Shown: positions 8,814 through 18,399, counted from the first letter of the stretch. The stretch: 64,000 nt of DNA from Microvirga arabica (GCF_016811235.1 NZ_JAFBID010000009.1:62001-126000); one strand, 5' to 3'. The notes: generated from the sequence alone by a model not told the origin. Translations and numbers: made by a program.

Positions 8814-9365
8814 TCACAGGCGCTTCAGGAATCCCGCAAACCGCATCAGCCCCTCAGGCCAGGGGCCATGGCCGCTTTCCGTGTTGAGGTGGCCGGCATC
8901 GCCCGCGTCGACCACGGCCGCGCCCCAGGCATAGGCGATGTCCTCCGCCTTGGCGTAGTCGCAATGCGGGTCGGTGCGGCTGGCCACCAGGACCGACGGG
9001 AACGGGAAGGGATCGCGCGGGATCGGCGCGAAAGCACGGTCGATGGCCGGGATGAAGTCGGGCCGCTCCACGTCCGGCATGCTGACCAGGAAGGCGCCCT
9101 GCACCTTACCTCTCACCAGGAGAGGGGCCCCATGGGCGATGGCGAGCACGCCGAGGCTGTGGCCGACCAGCACCACGGGCTTTTCGGCACGCTTCACATC
9201 CTGGACGATGCGCGCGACCCAGGCGTCCTTGCTGGGAGCGTCCCAGTTCTCCTGCTCAACCCGCCACGCGGTCGAGAGCTGGCGCTCCCATCGGCTTTGC
9301 CAATGGTCGATGCCGGAGTTTTCATAGCCAGGAACGATGAGGATGTCGCAATCGGAGGTTTTCAT
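8814..9365 (-). CDS. RBBP9/YdeN-family serine hydrolase
   Basis: A 183-residue compact alpha/beta hydrolase. The N-terminus LIVPGYENSGIDHWQSRWE and the nucleophile elbow VLVGHSLG are characteristic of PF06821. The Asp in ASRTDPHCDY and the His in DAGHLNTESGHGPWPEG complete the triad. Many bacterial members are annotated as hydrolases of unknown substrate. Length and motif order match the family fully, and there is no signal peptide, so it is cytosolic. Confidence 0.87.
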   Translation of the reverse strand: MKTSDCDILIVPGYENSGIDHWQSRWERQLSTAWRVEQENWDAPSKDAWVARIVQDVKRAEKPVVLVGHSLGVLAIAHGAPLLVRGKVQGAFLVSMPDVERPDFIPAIDRAFAPIPRDPFPFPSVLVASRTDPHCDYAKAEDIAYAWGAAVVDAGDAGHLNTESGHGPWPEGLMRFAGFLKRL

Positions 9366-9429
9366 GCCCCGGAGATAAAGGGCGCTTGAGCCTCGTTCAA
9401 GCGCCCCTCTTCAACTCCGTATCCCAGGG

Positions 9430-10743
9430 CTATGCGGCGCCGGCCCCGAAGACCCGCGTGAAGATCGTGTCCACATGCTTGAAGTGGTAGCCGAGGTCGA
9501 AGCAGGTCTCGATCTCCTCCGCCGACAGGTATTTGGTCACGTCGGCATCGTTCTTGAGAAGCGTGAGGAAGTCGCCTTCGCCGCGCCAGACCGGCATGGC
9601 GTTACGCTGGACGAGTCGGTAGGCGTCCTCGCGGGAGGCGCCCTTCTGCGTGAGCGCCAGCAGGACTCGCTGCGAATGCACCAGGCCCCCGAGGCGGTCG
9701 AGGTTCTTCTGCATGTTCTCAGGGTAGACCACGAGCTTGTCGATGACGTTGGTGAGCCGTGCCAAGGCGAAGTCCAAGGTCACGGTGGCATCGGGGCCGA
9801 TCATGCGCTCGACGGACGAGTGGGAGATATCCCGCTCGTGCCAGAGCGCCACATTCTCCATGGCCGGCATCGCATAGGCGCGCACCATGCGGGCAAGGCC
9901 CGTCAGGTTCTCGGTGAGCACCGGGTTGCGCTTATGGGGCATGGCCGACGAGCCCTTCTGGCCGGCCGAGAAGAACTCCTCGGCCTCCAAGACTTCGCTG
10001 CGCTGCAGGTGGCGCACTTCCGTGGCCAGCCGCTCGATGGAGGAGGCGATGACGCCGAGCGTGGCGAAATACATGGCGTGCCGGTCGCGCGGAATGACCT
10101 GGGTCGAGACCGGCTCGACAGCCAAGCCCATCTGCTCGGCCACGTACTCCTCGACGCTCGGGTCGATGTTGGCGAAGGTGCCGACGGCGCCGGAGATGGC
10201 ACAGGTGGAGATTTCCCGCTGGGCCTCGATGAGCCGGAGCTTGCAGCGCTCGAACTCGGCATAGGCCTGGGCGAGCTTGAGGCCGAAGGTGGTGGGCTCC
10301 GCATGGATGCCGTGCGAGCGGCCGATGGTCGGCGTCATCTTGTGCTCGAGGGCTCGGCGCTTGATGGCGGCGAGCAGCTCGTCCATGTCGCGCAGCAGGA
10401 TGTCCGTGGCGCGGGCGAGCTGCACGTTGAACGTGGTGTCGAGCACATCGGACGAGGTCATGCCCTGGTGGACGAAGCGGGCCTCGGGGCCGACAATCTC
10501 CGAAAGGTGCGTCAGGAACGCGATGACGTCGTGCTTGACCTCGCGCTCGATAGCGTCGATCCGCTCCACGTCGAAAGTCGCTTTCGAGCCCTTCTCCCAC
10601 ACCGTCTCAGCCGCCTCCTTCGGCACGACGCCGAGATTGGCGAGCGCCGTCGTGGCATGGGCCTCGATCTCGAACCAGATGCGGAACTTGGTTTCCGGCG
10701 ACCAGATGGCCACCATCTCGGGACGGCTGTAACGAGGAATCAC
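9430..10743 (-). CDS. purB: Adenylosuccinate lyase
   Basis: A 437-residue fumarase/aspartase-superfamily enzyme that releases fumarate from SAICAR and from adenylosuccinate in purine synthesis. The superfamily signature SSAMPHKRNP carries the catalytic serine loop. The N-terminus MIPRYSRPEMVAIWSPETKF is typical of the shorter, Bacillus-like PurB. The start codon is GTG (10741-10743), supported by AGGAG upstream. Confidence 0.97.
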   Translation of the reverse strand: MIPRYSRPEMVAIWSPETKFRIWFEIEAHATTALANLGVVPKEAAETVWEKGSKATFDVERIDAIEREVKHDVIAFLTHLSEIVGPEARFVHQGMTSSDVLDTTFNVQLARATDILLRDMDELLAAIKRRALEHKMTPTIGRSHGIHAEPTTFGLKLAQAYAEFERCKLRLIEAQREISTCAISGAVGTFANIDPSVEEYVAEQMGLAVEPVSTQVIPRDRHAMYFATLGVIASSIERLATEVRHLQRSEVLEAEEFFSAGQKGSSAMPHKRNPVLTENLTGLARMVRAYAMPAMENVALWHERDISHSSVERMIGPDATVTLDFALARLTNVIDKLVVYPENMQKNLDRLGGLVHSQRVLLALTQKGASREDAYRLVQRNAMPVWRGEGDFLTLLKNDADVTKYLSAEEIETCFDLGYHFKHVDTIFTRVFGAGAA

Positions 10744-10921
10744 GGGTCTTCTCCTGCAGGCGCGGCGCGAAGCTCAATGTAGCCGTTTAAGGCCGTAGCC
10801 TTTCCGCCTTTGACGGTTGGCCTCAACGGCTCGGAGAACGGTTCCAAGGGCGATGGCGTGGTGACTATGTGATGACCGTGACGATGACAAGCCTCGTGCA
10901 TCTTTGGGGCGGTGAGACTGT

Positions 10922-11257
10922 TCAGGAGCAAACGATTGTCGGTGGGCAACATTCTGGCGCAACCACACGCGGATCACCTGCACAGCAATCCTCCATAAGG
11001 AACCGGATAAGATCGCGCAGGGCTGAGTAGCCTGCACTGTAGATGATCGACCGAGCCTCTCGACGAGCCTCGACCAATCCAGCACGTTCCAGGTGGGATA
11101 GGTGAAATGAGATGTTCGAGGGTGAGACTCCGATTTCCTCCGCTATGGCTCCCGCTGCCATTCCCTCAGGGCCGGCCTGCACAAGCAGGCGGAGGACCCG
11201 CAGGCGCGTCTCCTGAGCCAGCGATCCGAACGCAGTAATAACTTGACGCTCATCCAT
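10922..11257 (-). CDS. arsR: ArsR-family arsenic-responsive repressor
   Basis: A 111-residue winged-helix repressor; the helix-turn-helix is at about residues 36-57 (AIAEEIGVSPSNISFHLSHL). It lacks the classical E. coli-type cysteine pair in the DNA-reading helix. Cysteines instead sit at the C-terminus (91, 92, 103, 104, 110), as in the Acidithiobacillus-type ArsR that binds As(III) with C-terminal cysteines. It is divergent from the ars genes, and a perfect inverted repeat begins 2 bp beyond its start codon, so it should repress itself and the operon until arsenite binds. Confidence 0.9.
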   Translation of the reverse strand: MDERQVITAFGSLAQETRLRVLRLLVQAGPEGMAAGAIAEEIGVSPSNISFHLSHLERAGLVEARREARSIIYSAGYSALRDLIRFLMEDCCAGDPRVVAPECCPPTIVCS

Positions 11258-11258
11258 A

Positions 11259-11284
11259 TTTCAATAATCCTTGAATTATTGAAA
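11259..11284. promoter_or_regulatory. Putative ArsR operator
   Basis: TTTCAATAAT (11259-11268) and ATTATTGAAA (11275-11284) form a perfect 10-bp inverted repeat with a 6-bp spacer. It sits between arsR (start 11257) and the divergent operon (start 11301), just ahead of that operon's GGAGG. This AT-rich dyad fits an ArsR/SmtB-type site. Confidence 0.75.
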
Positions 11285-11300
11285 TGGAGGATAACGCATC

Positions 11301-11915
11301 GTGAACCTGCTTGCCAGTACCTTAAGCCCTGCAACGGCCCAGCGATACGCCATGGCTATTGCAGACCCCACTACCGGGGCTTTTCTCGACAAGCTTCAGT
11401 TCCATGAAGCGCTCCCGCTCGTGATTGCCTATGCCGGTCGCGTGACCAAGGCGGGCTACCACGTTACAGAAATCAAGGCAGGCCGATTCTCGGGCCTGGA
11501 TTGCGGGGCCAACTCAGAGGCTTGGACCGAGACCTTCATCCAAGTCTGGGACGTTCCTGGCGAGCCACAGAGCCGAATGATGACGGTCGGCAAGTTCCTC
11601 GCCATCATGGACAAGGTGGCCCGCGACGTTGGCCTCGATCCCGCCTCGCGCCTTACCTTCGAGTGCGGCGACGATTTGGGTGTAATCGGTCTGTATGCGG
11701 TCGATGGCATTGCCGTCGAACCGGAACGGGTTCTGGTCTCGCTCACCCCGCGCCACGCATCGTGCAAGCCTCGCGACCGCTGGTTCGAAACAAATGGGAT
11801 CGATAAGCCCGTGCGCCTGACTGAAGATGATGCGCTCACCGAGAAGGGCATCACGTCTGCTGTGTCAGGATGCTGTTCAACCGAGAAGTCCCCCTCAAAC
11901 GCTAAGTGTTGTTAG
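11301..11915 (+). CDS. DUF6428-like ars-operon protein with a cysteine tail
   Basis: A 204-residue protein of unknown function. The core (about residues 28-160) has FLDKLQFHEALPLVIAYAGR, GYHVTEIKAGRFSGLDCG and WTETFIQVWD, a pattern I associate with DUF6428 proteins encoded next to ars genes. Two cysteine pairs close the chain (GCC at about 190-192 and a terminal KCC), which could bind As(III) as in ArsR. The start is GTG at 11301 with GGAGG upstream. It is first in the operon and ends 8 bp before arsC. Confidence 0.65.
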   Translation: MNLLASTLSPATAQRYAMAIADPTTGAFLDKLQFHEALPLVIAYAGRVTKAGYHVTEIKAGRFSGLDCGANSEAWTETFIQVWDVPGEPQSRMMTVGKFLAIMDKVARDVGLDPASRLTFECGDDLGVIGLYAVDGIAVEPERVLVSLTPRHASCKPRDRWFETNGIDKPVRLTEDDALTEKGITSAVSGCCSTEKSPSNAKCC

Positions 11916-11923
11916 AGGCTGCT

Positions 11924-12466
11924 ATGACCGAGCGAATCTACATTGTTCTCTTTCTCTGCACCGGCAACACGGCCCGGTCCATCCTGGCTGAGGGGATCCT
12001 GCGCAAGGACGGAGCAGGCCTCTTCAATGCGTTCTCGGCGGGGAGTCAACCGAAAGGGACCGTGAACCCGCTCGCCATCAAGGTGCTCGGGGCTCACGAC
12101 TACCCCACGGAGGGCTTTCGTTCGAAAAACTGGGATGAGTATGCGCAGCCGAACGCGCCTGTGATGGATTTCGTGATTACCGTCTGCGACGGCGCCGCTG
12201 GAGAGGCTTGCCCAATCTGGCCAGGGCACCCTTCCGTCGCTCACTGGGGCATCGAAGATCCCGCGGCAGTTCAGGGTTCCGCCATGGACAAGGAGCGCGC
12301 CTTTGAGCAGGCATTCCGGTTCCTCAGAAACCGGATCGGAACGTTTATCAGCCTCCCGTTGGCGAGCCTGGACCGGTTCGCGGTCGGCTCCCGTCTGCGC
12401 GAGATCGGCCATATGGAAGGCGCGAGCATTGGGGTGACAACCGAAAACGGCCCACAGCTCCGATGA
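11924..12466 (+). CDS. arsC: Arsenate reductase, low-molecular-weight phosphatase type
   Basis: Reduces As(V) to As(III). The 180-residue protein has the P-loop CTGNTARS (Cys 12) and the two relay cysteines in CDGAAGEACP (88 and 96), the arrangement of thioredoxin-coupled ArsC. The family usually ends near residue 140; the extra C-terminal stretch (about 140-180) has no recognised domain. The ATG at 11924 has AGAGG upstream. Its stop codon overlaps the aquaporin start (ATGA at 12463-12466), indicating translational coupling. Confidence 0.92.
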   Translation: MTERIYIVLFLCTGNTARSILAEGILRKDGAGLFNAFSAGSQPKGTVNPLAIKVLGAHDYPTEGFRSKNWDEYAQPNAPVMDFVITVCDGAAGEACPIWPGHPSVAHWGIEDPAAVQGSAMDKERAFEQAFRFLRNRIGTFISLPLASLDRFAVGSRLREIGHMEGASIGVTTENGPQLR

Positions 12467-13143
12467 CGTTCCCCCTCGTGAAGCGGATGACGGCGGAAGC
12501 CCTCGGAACAGGTTTCCTCGTCGCAACTGTCGTGGGCTCCGGGATCATGGCGGACAAGCTGGCGGGCGGAAATACGGCGCTCGCTCTCCTGGGAAACACG
12601 CTGCCGACGGGAGCCATTCTGATTGTGCTGATCCTTACGCTGGCTCCAATCTCGGGAGCTCACTTCAATCCTGCTGTGTCGCTGGTCGAGAGCTTCATGG
12701 GCGGGCTGCCATGGCGGGAGCTGGCTCCCTACGTCACGGCTCAGATCGCTGGCGGCTGTCTTGGTACACTGACCGCCCATGGCATGTTTGATCTGGCTCT
12801 CATCCAGGCATCTGCCACCGCCCGGACAGGTGTGGCGCAATGGTTCGCTGAGTTCGTGGCGACCTTCGGTTTGCTGATGACGATCCACGCTGTGGTGAAA
12901 TTTCGGATCGGGGCCATTCCCTTTGCTGTCGGGCTCTACATCACGGCGGCCTACTGGTTCACCTCCTCGACCTCCTTCGCCAATCCGGCTGTGACCATTG
13001 CACGAGGCCTCACGGCCACGTTCGCGGGGATCGCACCCGCGAGCGTACCGGCATTTATCCTCGCTCAACTTCTTGGAGGGCTGACCGCTATGGCTTTGAC
13101 GAAGTGGCTGCTCGATTCCAATCCTCGGAGCCCAAGTCCCTAG
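12463..13143 (+). CDS. aqpS: Aquaglyceroporin-type channel in the ars operon (AqpS-like)
   Basis: A 226-residue major intrinsic protein with two half-helix motifs, HFNPAVS (Asn 69) and FANPAVTIARG in the second half, and about six membrane helices. In Sinorhizobium meliloti an aquaporin (AqpS) replaces the ArsB pump: arsenite made by ArsC flows out down its gradient. The order arsC-aquaporin with no arsB or acr3 here suggests the same strategy. Overlap with arsC by 4 bp shows co-expression. The link to arsenic is inference from context. Confidence 0.85.
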   Translation: MTFPLVKRMTAEALGTGFLVATVVGSGIMADKLAGGNTALALLGNTLPTGAILIVLILTLAPISGAHFNPAVSLVESFMGGLPWRELAPYVTAQIAGGCLGTLTAHGMFDLALIQASATARTGVAQWFAEFVATFGLLMTIHAVVKFRIGAIPFAVGLYITAAYWFTSSTSFANPAVTIARGLTATFAGIAPASVPAFILAQLLGGLTAMALTKWLLDSNPRSPSP

Positions 13144-13196
13144 GCAATGTGCCGCCAGGTGTGCGAACCGGATCGAGCCGATCCGGCGCACAAAAA

Positions 13197-13868
13197 TCAA
13201 CGCGCCTTTTCAGCCGCCTCGCGGATGGCCGCCATGTTGGCAGCATAGGCCGAAGGCCCGCCCTTGAAGGTCGCGGAGCCGGCAACCAGCGCGTTGGCGC
13301 CGGCGGCAGCGACCAGCGGGGCCGTCTCGGCCGTCACGCCGCCGTCGATCTCGATATCGATGTCGCGGTCGCCGATCATGGCCTTCACCCGCCGGGTCTT
13401 CTCGCAGACGGAGCCGATGAAGGCCTGGCCGCCGAAGCCGGGATTGACCGTCATCAGCAGCACGAGATCCACCATGTCGAGCACCGGCTCGATGGCGGAT
13501 TCGTGGGTGCCGGGGTTGAGCACCACGCCGGCCTTCTTGCCGAGCGCCCGAATGGTCTGGAGCGACCGGTGCAGGTGCGGTCCTGCCTCCGCATGGATGC
13601 TGATGATGTCCGCGCCCGCCTTGGCGAAGGCCTCCAGGTACGGGTCTACCGGTGCGATCATCAGATGCACGTCGAAGACCTTCCGGGTGTGGGGGCGCAG
13701 GGCCTTCACCACGTCCGGTCCGATGGTGATGTTGGGCACGAAATGGCCGTCCATCACGTCGATGTGGATCCAGTCGGCGTCGGCGGCGTCGACGGCGCGG
13801 ATTTCCTCGCCGAGCTTGGAGAAGTCGGAAGCCAGGATCGAGGGAGCGATGAGCAGGGGGCGTGTCAT
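13197..13868 (-). CDS. rpe: Ribulose-phosphate 3-epimerase
   Basis: A 223-residue TIM-barrel enzyme interconverting ribulose 5-phosphate and xylulose 5-phosphate. The metal-ligand and catalytic regions are plain: [55 protein letters not shown] and EIDGGV. The start at 13868 gives the standard N-terminus. It is convergent with the aquaporin gene across a 53-bp gap. Confidence 0.96.
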   Translation of the reverse strand: MTRPLLIAPSILASDFSKLGEEIRAVDAADADWIHIDVMDGHFVPNITIGPDVVKALRPHTRKVFDVHLMIAPVDPYLEAFAKAGADIISIHAEAGPHLHRSLQTIRALGKKAGVVLNPGTHESAIEPVLDMVDLVLLMTVNPGFGGQAFIGSVCEKTRRVKAMIGDRDIDIEIDGGVTAETAPLVAAAGANALVAGSATFKGGPSAYAANMAAIREAAEKAR

Positions 13869-14081
13869 GGCCGCGCCGGTAGCACGAGCCTGCCCGCACG
13901 GCAACGGGACATCGGCTGCGATGCAATGAACCAGTCCAATACCACTCGCCTGGGGAGAGGTCCGCTTGCTGCAGGAAATCCGTGGACGGCCTCGGTCCAG
14001 GAGGAGTAAAGATGGCCTCGTTTGAACGATACGAGCGCGCCGTTCGTCCTCGAAGGGCGCCGCAGATGGGGCAGGGCCTTC

Positions 14082-15323
14082 ATGCGTAAGGATGTGGTTG
14101 TTCTCGGGGCCGGCATCGTCGGTGTGTCCATTGCCGTGCATCTGCAGAAGCGCGGACGGTCGGTCCTGCTCGTCGACAAGCGCAAGCCCGGCGAGGAGAC
14201 CTCCTTCGGCAATGCCGGCCTGATCCAGCGCGAGGGTGTCTACCCTTACGGCTTCCCGCACGATTTCGGCGCGCTGCTGCGCTATGCGCTGAACAACACC
14301 ATCGACGCCCATTACCACTGGGCTGCGATCCCGAAGCTCGCGCCGTTCCTGTGGCAGTACTGGATGCATTCGCGTCCCGCACAGCACAAGGCGATCGCGC
14401 GCATGTACGCGCCCCTGATCGAGCGCAGCGTCACCGAGCACATGGCGCTGGCCGAGGAATCCGGCTCCACGCACCTGATCCGCCCCACCGGCTGGATGAA
14501 GGTGTTCCGCGACGAGAAGAGCCGCGACGAGCAGTTGCGTGATGCGGAAGAGGTGAGGCGCGACTTCGCCGTCAACTTCGATGCACTCGACACCCGGGCC
14601 GTGGCCGAGCGTGAGCCGCACCTCAAGGTGGAGACGAAGGGCGGCATCCATTGGACCGACCCGGCTTCCGTGTCGGATCCGCACCTGCTCACCATGGGCT
14701 ATGTCGGCCTGTTCGAGCGCCTCGGCGGCGAGTTGGCGGCGGGCGATGCCAAGACCCTGGAGGAGACCGCGACCGGCTGGCGCGTCCAGACCGAGCGGGG
14801 ACCCGTGGAGGCCGGCGCCGTCGTGGTGGCGCTCGGCGCCTGGGCCGACGTGGTGACGAAGCAGCTTGGCTACAGCCTGCCGCTGGCGGTCAAGCGCGGC
14901 TACCACATGCATTACAAGCCGCAGGGCAATGCGGTGCTCAACCGCCCGACCCTCGACTTTGACCGCGGCTATTTCCTAGCCCCGATGTCGAAGGGCATTC
15001 GCCTCACGACGGGAGCGGAATTCGCCCATCGCGATGCGCCCAAAACGCCTGTGCAACTCGGGCGGGCCGAGCCGATCGCCAAGGAATTCTTCCCCCTGGG
15101 CGAGCGGGTCGATCCAGAGCCCTGGATGGGCATGCGCCCCTGCACGCCGGACATGATGCCGGTTATCGGACCGGCGCCCAAGCACAAGAACCTCTGGTTC
15201 GGCTTCGGCCACGCACACCACGGCCTCACCTTGGGCCCGGTGACGGGCCGGCTTCTTGCAGAAATGATCACGGGAGAGCAGCCAGTGGTCAATCCACAAC
15301 CCTACCGGGCGGAGCGCTTTTAA
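14082..15323 (+). CDS. FAD-dependent oxidoreductase, D-amino-acid dehydrogenase (DadA)-like
   Basis: A 413-residue DAO-family flavoprotein. The FAD-binding [21 protein letters not shown] is at the N-terminus from the ATG at 14082. An earlier in-frame start at 14022 would add 20 residues without a clear role. [40 protein letters not shown] and the C-terminal [14 protein letters not shown] follow, as in small-subunit D-amino acid dehydrogenases and related amine oxidases. The exact substrate is not visible. It stands alone. Confidence 0.85.
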   Translation: MRKDVVVLGAGIVGVSIAVHLQKRGRSVLLVDKRKPGEETSFGNAGLIQREGVYPYGFPHDFGALLRYALNNTIDAHYHWAAIPKLAPFLWQYWMHSRPAQHKAIARMYAPLIERSVTEHMALAEESGSTHLIRPTGWMKVFRDEKSRDEQLRDAEEVRRDFAVNFDALDTRAVAEREPHLKVETKGGIHWTDPASVSDPHLLTMGYVGLFERLGGELAAGDAKTLEETATGWRVQTERGPVEAGAVVVALGAWADVVTKQLGYSLPLAVKRGYHMHYKPQGNAVLNRPTLDFDRGYFLAPMSKGIRLTTGAEFAHRDAPKTPVQLGRAEPIAKEFFPLGERVDPEPWMGMRPCTPDMMPVIGPAPKHKNLWFGFGHAHHGLTLGPVTGRLLAEMITGEQPVVNPQPYRAERF

Positions 15324-15442
15324 AACTTATATCCTCGGTTGTGATCCCCTCTGCCGGAACGTTATCCTATATATTTAGAGGGGAAGTGCTTGTGTGAGAT
15401 ATTGGAACGTTTATGATTGGCCCCGCCGTTATGGGGGGCTGA

Positions 15443-16566
15443 ATGCTGGGCAACGACCGGTCGCTGATCAGTGACATCTATGAGGCTGCTGTAACTCCCG
15501 AGGGATGGTTCAAGGTTCTTGAGCAGATTTCGGCCTTCGCGGGTGTCGAAGGCGGCTCCATGGTCGTCGTGTCGGGAAGCGGCACAAGATCCTGGGTGGC
15601 CACAGACCGTTTCGGCCCGATCCTGCAGGACTTCTACGCCGGGGATGGCATCTGCGGAATGACTGGTCCGACAGGGCCAGCCAGCGGCGGCAGCTCCGGT
15701 TCTTCGACGAGACGGAGATCTTCGCGCCGGGCGAGCTCGATTCCGTTCCCCTGTACAGGGACTTCATCCGGCCGCGCGGAGCCGGGTGGTCCGCTGGGGC
15801 GATCATGCAGATCCCCGGGGGCGGCAACATCACCATGCGGTTTGAGCGCCCGTTCGACCATGGGCCGATGGACGACAGGCTAAGGGCACGGCTTGACAGG
15901 CTCAGGTCCCATCTTGCCCGCGCCTCGCTTCTGTTCAGCCGCCTCGGATTGCGGCAGGCCCGTTCCGTCGTATCCGCCCTGCAGTTCATGGACGTCCCGG
16001 CGGCCGTCCTCACCCGAAACGGACGGCTGCTTGCCTGCAACAGCTTGATGGAAGACCGGCTGTCCCAGATCGATTTAAGGGCCGGGGACCGGGTCGTCTT
16101 CACGGATGAAGGCGCGCAATGCACTTTGAGCGAGAGCCTGATGCGGATCACGGCCGGTCTCTTCGATCAGCTGCGTGGCCCTATCCCAATTCCAGCAACG
16201 GAGGAGCACGGGCCTGCGGTCGCCTACCTGATCCCGATGTGCGGGGCTGCCCAGGATCTGTTCGGCTGTGAGACCACACTCCTCATGATCCGCCCGGCCT
16301 GTTCGCAGAACAGGCTCATGGATTTGGTGCGCACCCGATTTGCGATCGATGCCGGCGAGGCTCAGCGCTGGGCGAAGCTCGTCGCAGCCGCATCCCCACG
16401 GCTGGCTGCCGCTCTCCTGGCCTCGACCGAGAATGTACAGGCAGTTCTGGATCGTACGCTTGGGAGAGCCCAGAACGGTCTCAAAGCCCGCATGGCGGGG
16501 TTCCTGTTGCGGTTCAGCGAAGACCCTGAATATTGCTCTGCCGCAGGGGGAGCGGTGCTGCACTAG
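15443..16566 (+). pseudogene. LuxR-like regulator with a frameshift and a degenerate DNA-binding end
   Basis: Codons 1-66 run in one frame from the ATG at 15443 (SLISDIYEAAVTPEGWFKVLEQ, then LQDFYAG). After the G-run at 15641-15644 the similarity continues in the -1 frame (GWHLRNDWSDRASQRRQLRFFDE) to the stop at 16566. One missing G would restore a single protein of about 374 residues. The last 60 residues (from about AIDAGEAQRWAKLVAAASP) align in spacing with a LuxR-type helix-turn-helix but have lost most of its conserved residues. Either a sequencing error or a decaying gene. The stop overlaps the stop of the convergent peptidase gene. Confidence 0.65.
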
Positions 16567-17579
16567 CCTCGGGCATTGTTCTTGAACAGATCTCTCCAAG
16601 CCGGCTGCGCGTCCGGGAAGGGCAGGGCGGTTGCCTCGTAGATGCCGCGGGCGATGGCGCGGGTCAGGCAGTCAGCGGCCAGCGCGGTGATTTCCGTGAA
16701 CTCCGCTGCCTCGTCCCGCAGGGGTTTGCGCCCAGTGGCGGCGGCGAAGATCGTATCGCCGTCGAACAGGGCGTGGGAGAAGCGCAAGCCCCGGGCGAGG
16801 CCGGCATGGGACGCGATGGCGAGGCGCTTGATCTGCGCCTTCGTCAGAACCGCATCGGTAGCGATCAAGGCAATGGTGGTGGCTGGCTGAGGTCCGCCTT
16901 TCCAGATGAGCGAACGCATCTCGGGGCTGACCCGAGGCAGGAGCCCCAGCCCGCCGAATTCGCTGCCCTGCTCATGGGCTCCGGCCCAGAAATGCGGGCC
17001 ATCGCCGATCACGGCAGAGGCGACGGCATTCACGATCACGAGCGCGCCGACCATGTGTCCGGAAGAGGTGACGGTGCTTGCCGAGCCGAGCCCACCCTTC
17101 AGGTTGGCCGTTGTGGCGCCGTAGCCGCCGCCGGCGGTGCCGAGGGCAAAGTCGTGCCCGGCCTGTGCCGCTGCCTGATATCCAAGCTCGCGATAGGGCG
17201 GATAACGGCCCCAATCCTTGTTGCCGCCGTTGATGAGATCGAAGCTGGAGGCCTGGCAGACGATGGGCACCAGGGCTTCCCTGACCGCAAAGCCGACTCC
17301 CTGTTCCCTGAGATAGGCCTGAACGCCGCTCGATGCATCGAGGCCGAAGGCGGAGCCACCGGAGAGGACGACGCCGTGGATGCCCGGCACCATCTTGTCG
17401 GGATCGAGCAGATCGGTCTCGCGGGTGGCGGGCGCCCCGCCCATGGCAAAGCAGGAGGCGACAGCCGGCTCGTCGAAGAGCGCCACCGTAACGCCGGAGC
17501 CGAGGGCGCCGTCGTGGGCATTGCCGACGCGAAGGCCTGGCACATCGGTGATGAGATTGCGGGTTTGGGTCATGGCCAT
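16563..17579 (-). CDS. P1-family (S58/DmpA-like) peptidase
   Basis: About 338 residues. Members cleave themselves to create an N-terminal nucleophile and act as aminopeptidases on short or D-/beta-amino acid peptides. The expected processing site is in ANLKGGLGSAST, with the serine after Gly as nucleophile. HGVVLSGGSAFGLDASSG and GTAGGGYGATTAN are family-typical. It has no signal peptide. ATGs at 17579 and 17573 are both plausible, and neither has a strong ribosome-binding site. Its stop overlaps that of the frameshifted gene on the other strand. Confidence 0.85.
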   Translation of the reverse strand: MAMTQTRNLITDVPGLRVGNAHDGALGSGVTVALFDEPAVASCFAMGGAPATRETDLLDPDKMVPGIHGVVLSGGSAFGLDASSGVQAYLREQGVGFAVREALVPIVCQASSFDLINGGNKDWGRYPPYRELGYQAAAQAGHDFALGTAGGGYGATTANLKGGLGSASTVTSSGHMVGALVIVNAVASAVIGDGPHFWAGAHEQGSEFGGLGLLPRVSPEMRSLIWKGGPQPATTIALIATDAVLTKAQIKRLAIASHAGLARGLRFSHALFDGDTIFAAATGRKPLRDEAAEFTEITALAADCLTRAIARGIYEATALPFPDAQPAWRDLFKNNARG

Positions 17580-17670
17580 CAGCAAACCGGAAACCGGGCC
17601 CCTTCACAAGCTGGCGAAGCGGCGTTTCATCGGCTTTCTAAGACAGGAACGACAGGATAGAAGGCTTGTC

Positions 17671-18399
17671 ATGCTCAGCGTCTCCTTCCCGGCCGCGGCC
17701 CTTGGTGGCCTCATCAGTTTCTTGAGTCCCTGCGTGCTGCCGCTGGTGCCGCCCTATCTGTCGTTTCTCGCCGGCACCACCTTCGACCAGTTGAGCGCGG
17801 GTGACGACCGCGCCGTGCGCAGAAGGGCCGTTCTGGCCGCGCTCCTGTTCGTGGCGGGCTTCTCCACCGTTTTCGTGCTGCTCGGCGCCACCGCGTCCGC
17901 CCTCGGGCAGGTGATCCGGCAATACCTCGATGTGCTGAGCACCGTGGCGGGCATCGCCATCATCGTCATGGGGCTGCACTTTCTCGGTGTTTTCCGGATC
18001 GGCCTGTTCTACCGGGAGGCGCGGTTCAGCGTGAACAGGCCTGTCGGGCTCTGGGGCGCCTATCTGATGGGATTGGCCTTCGCCTTTGGTTGGACCCCCT
18101 GCATCGGCCCGGTGCTGGCGGCGATCCTCACCGTGGCAGGTTCGGAGGACAGCGTATCCCAGGGAGCGCTGCTGCTGGCCGCCTATTCGGCGGGCTTGGG
18201 CATTCCGTTCCTGCTGGCGGCCTTCGCCATGAAGCCCTTCGTGGCGCTTCTCAAGCGGGTACGCTCCCGCTTCGTGCTGATCGAGAGGACCATGGGGGTG
18301 CTCCTCGTCCTAACGGGCATCGCGTTCCTCACCGGCTGGATCACCAACATGTCGTTCTGGCTCCTGGAGACGTTCCCGGCGCTCGGACGCCTTGGATAA
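17671..18399 (+). CDS. ccdA: Cytochrome c biogenesis / thiol-disulfide transporter CcdA
   Basis: A 242-residue membrane protein with six predicted helices. The two redox cysteines lie in FLSPCVLPLVPPYLSFLAG and GWTPCIGPVLAAIL. CcdA carries electrons from cytosolic thioredoxin to the periplasm for cytochrome c maturation. It uses the ATG at 17671 with AAGG upstream. No cyc or ccm genes are next to it. Confidence 0.93.
   Translation: MLSVSFPAAALGGLISFLSPCVLPLVPPYLSFLAGTTFDQLSAGDDRAVRRRAVLAALLFVAGFSTVFVLLGATASALGQVIRQYLDVLSTVAGIAIIVMGLHFLGVFRIGLFYREARFSVNRPVGLWGAYLMGLAFAFGWTPCIGPVLAAILTVAGSEDSVSQGALLLAAYSAGLGIPFLLAAFAMKPFVALLKRVRSRFVLIERTMGVLLVLTGIAFLTGWITNMSFWLLETFPALGRLG

Noticed and set aside
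13870-14912. Long minus-strand open frame continuous with rpe
   Set aside because: It is antisense to the flavoprotein gene, has the low-complexity composition of a GC-rich shadow frame, and rpe has a standard start at 13868.
15404-15430. EcfG-like promoter (GGAAC-N18-CGTT) before the frameshifted gene
   Set aside because: The spacer of 18 is longer than usual and the -10 lies only about 13 bp from the start codon and over its ribosome-binding region.
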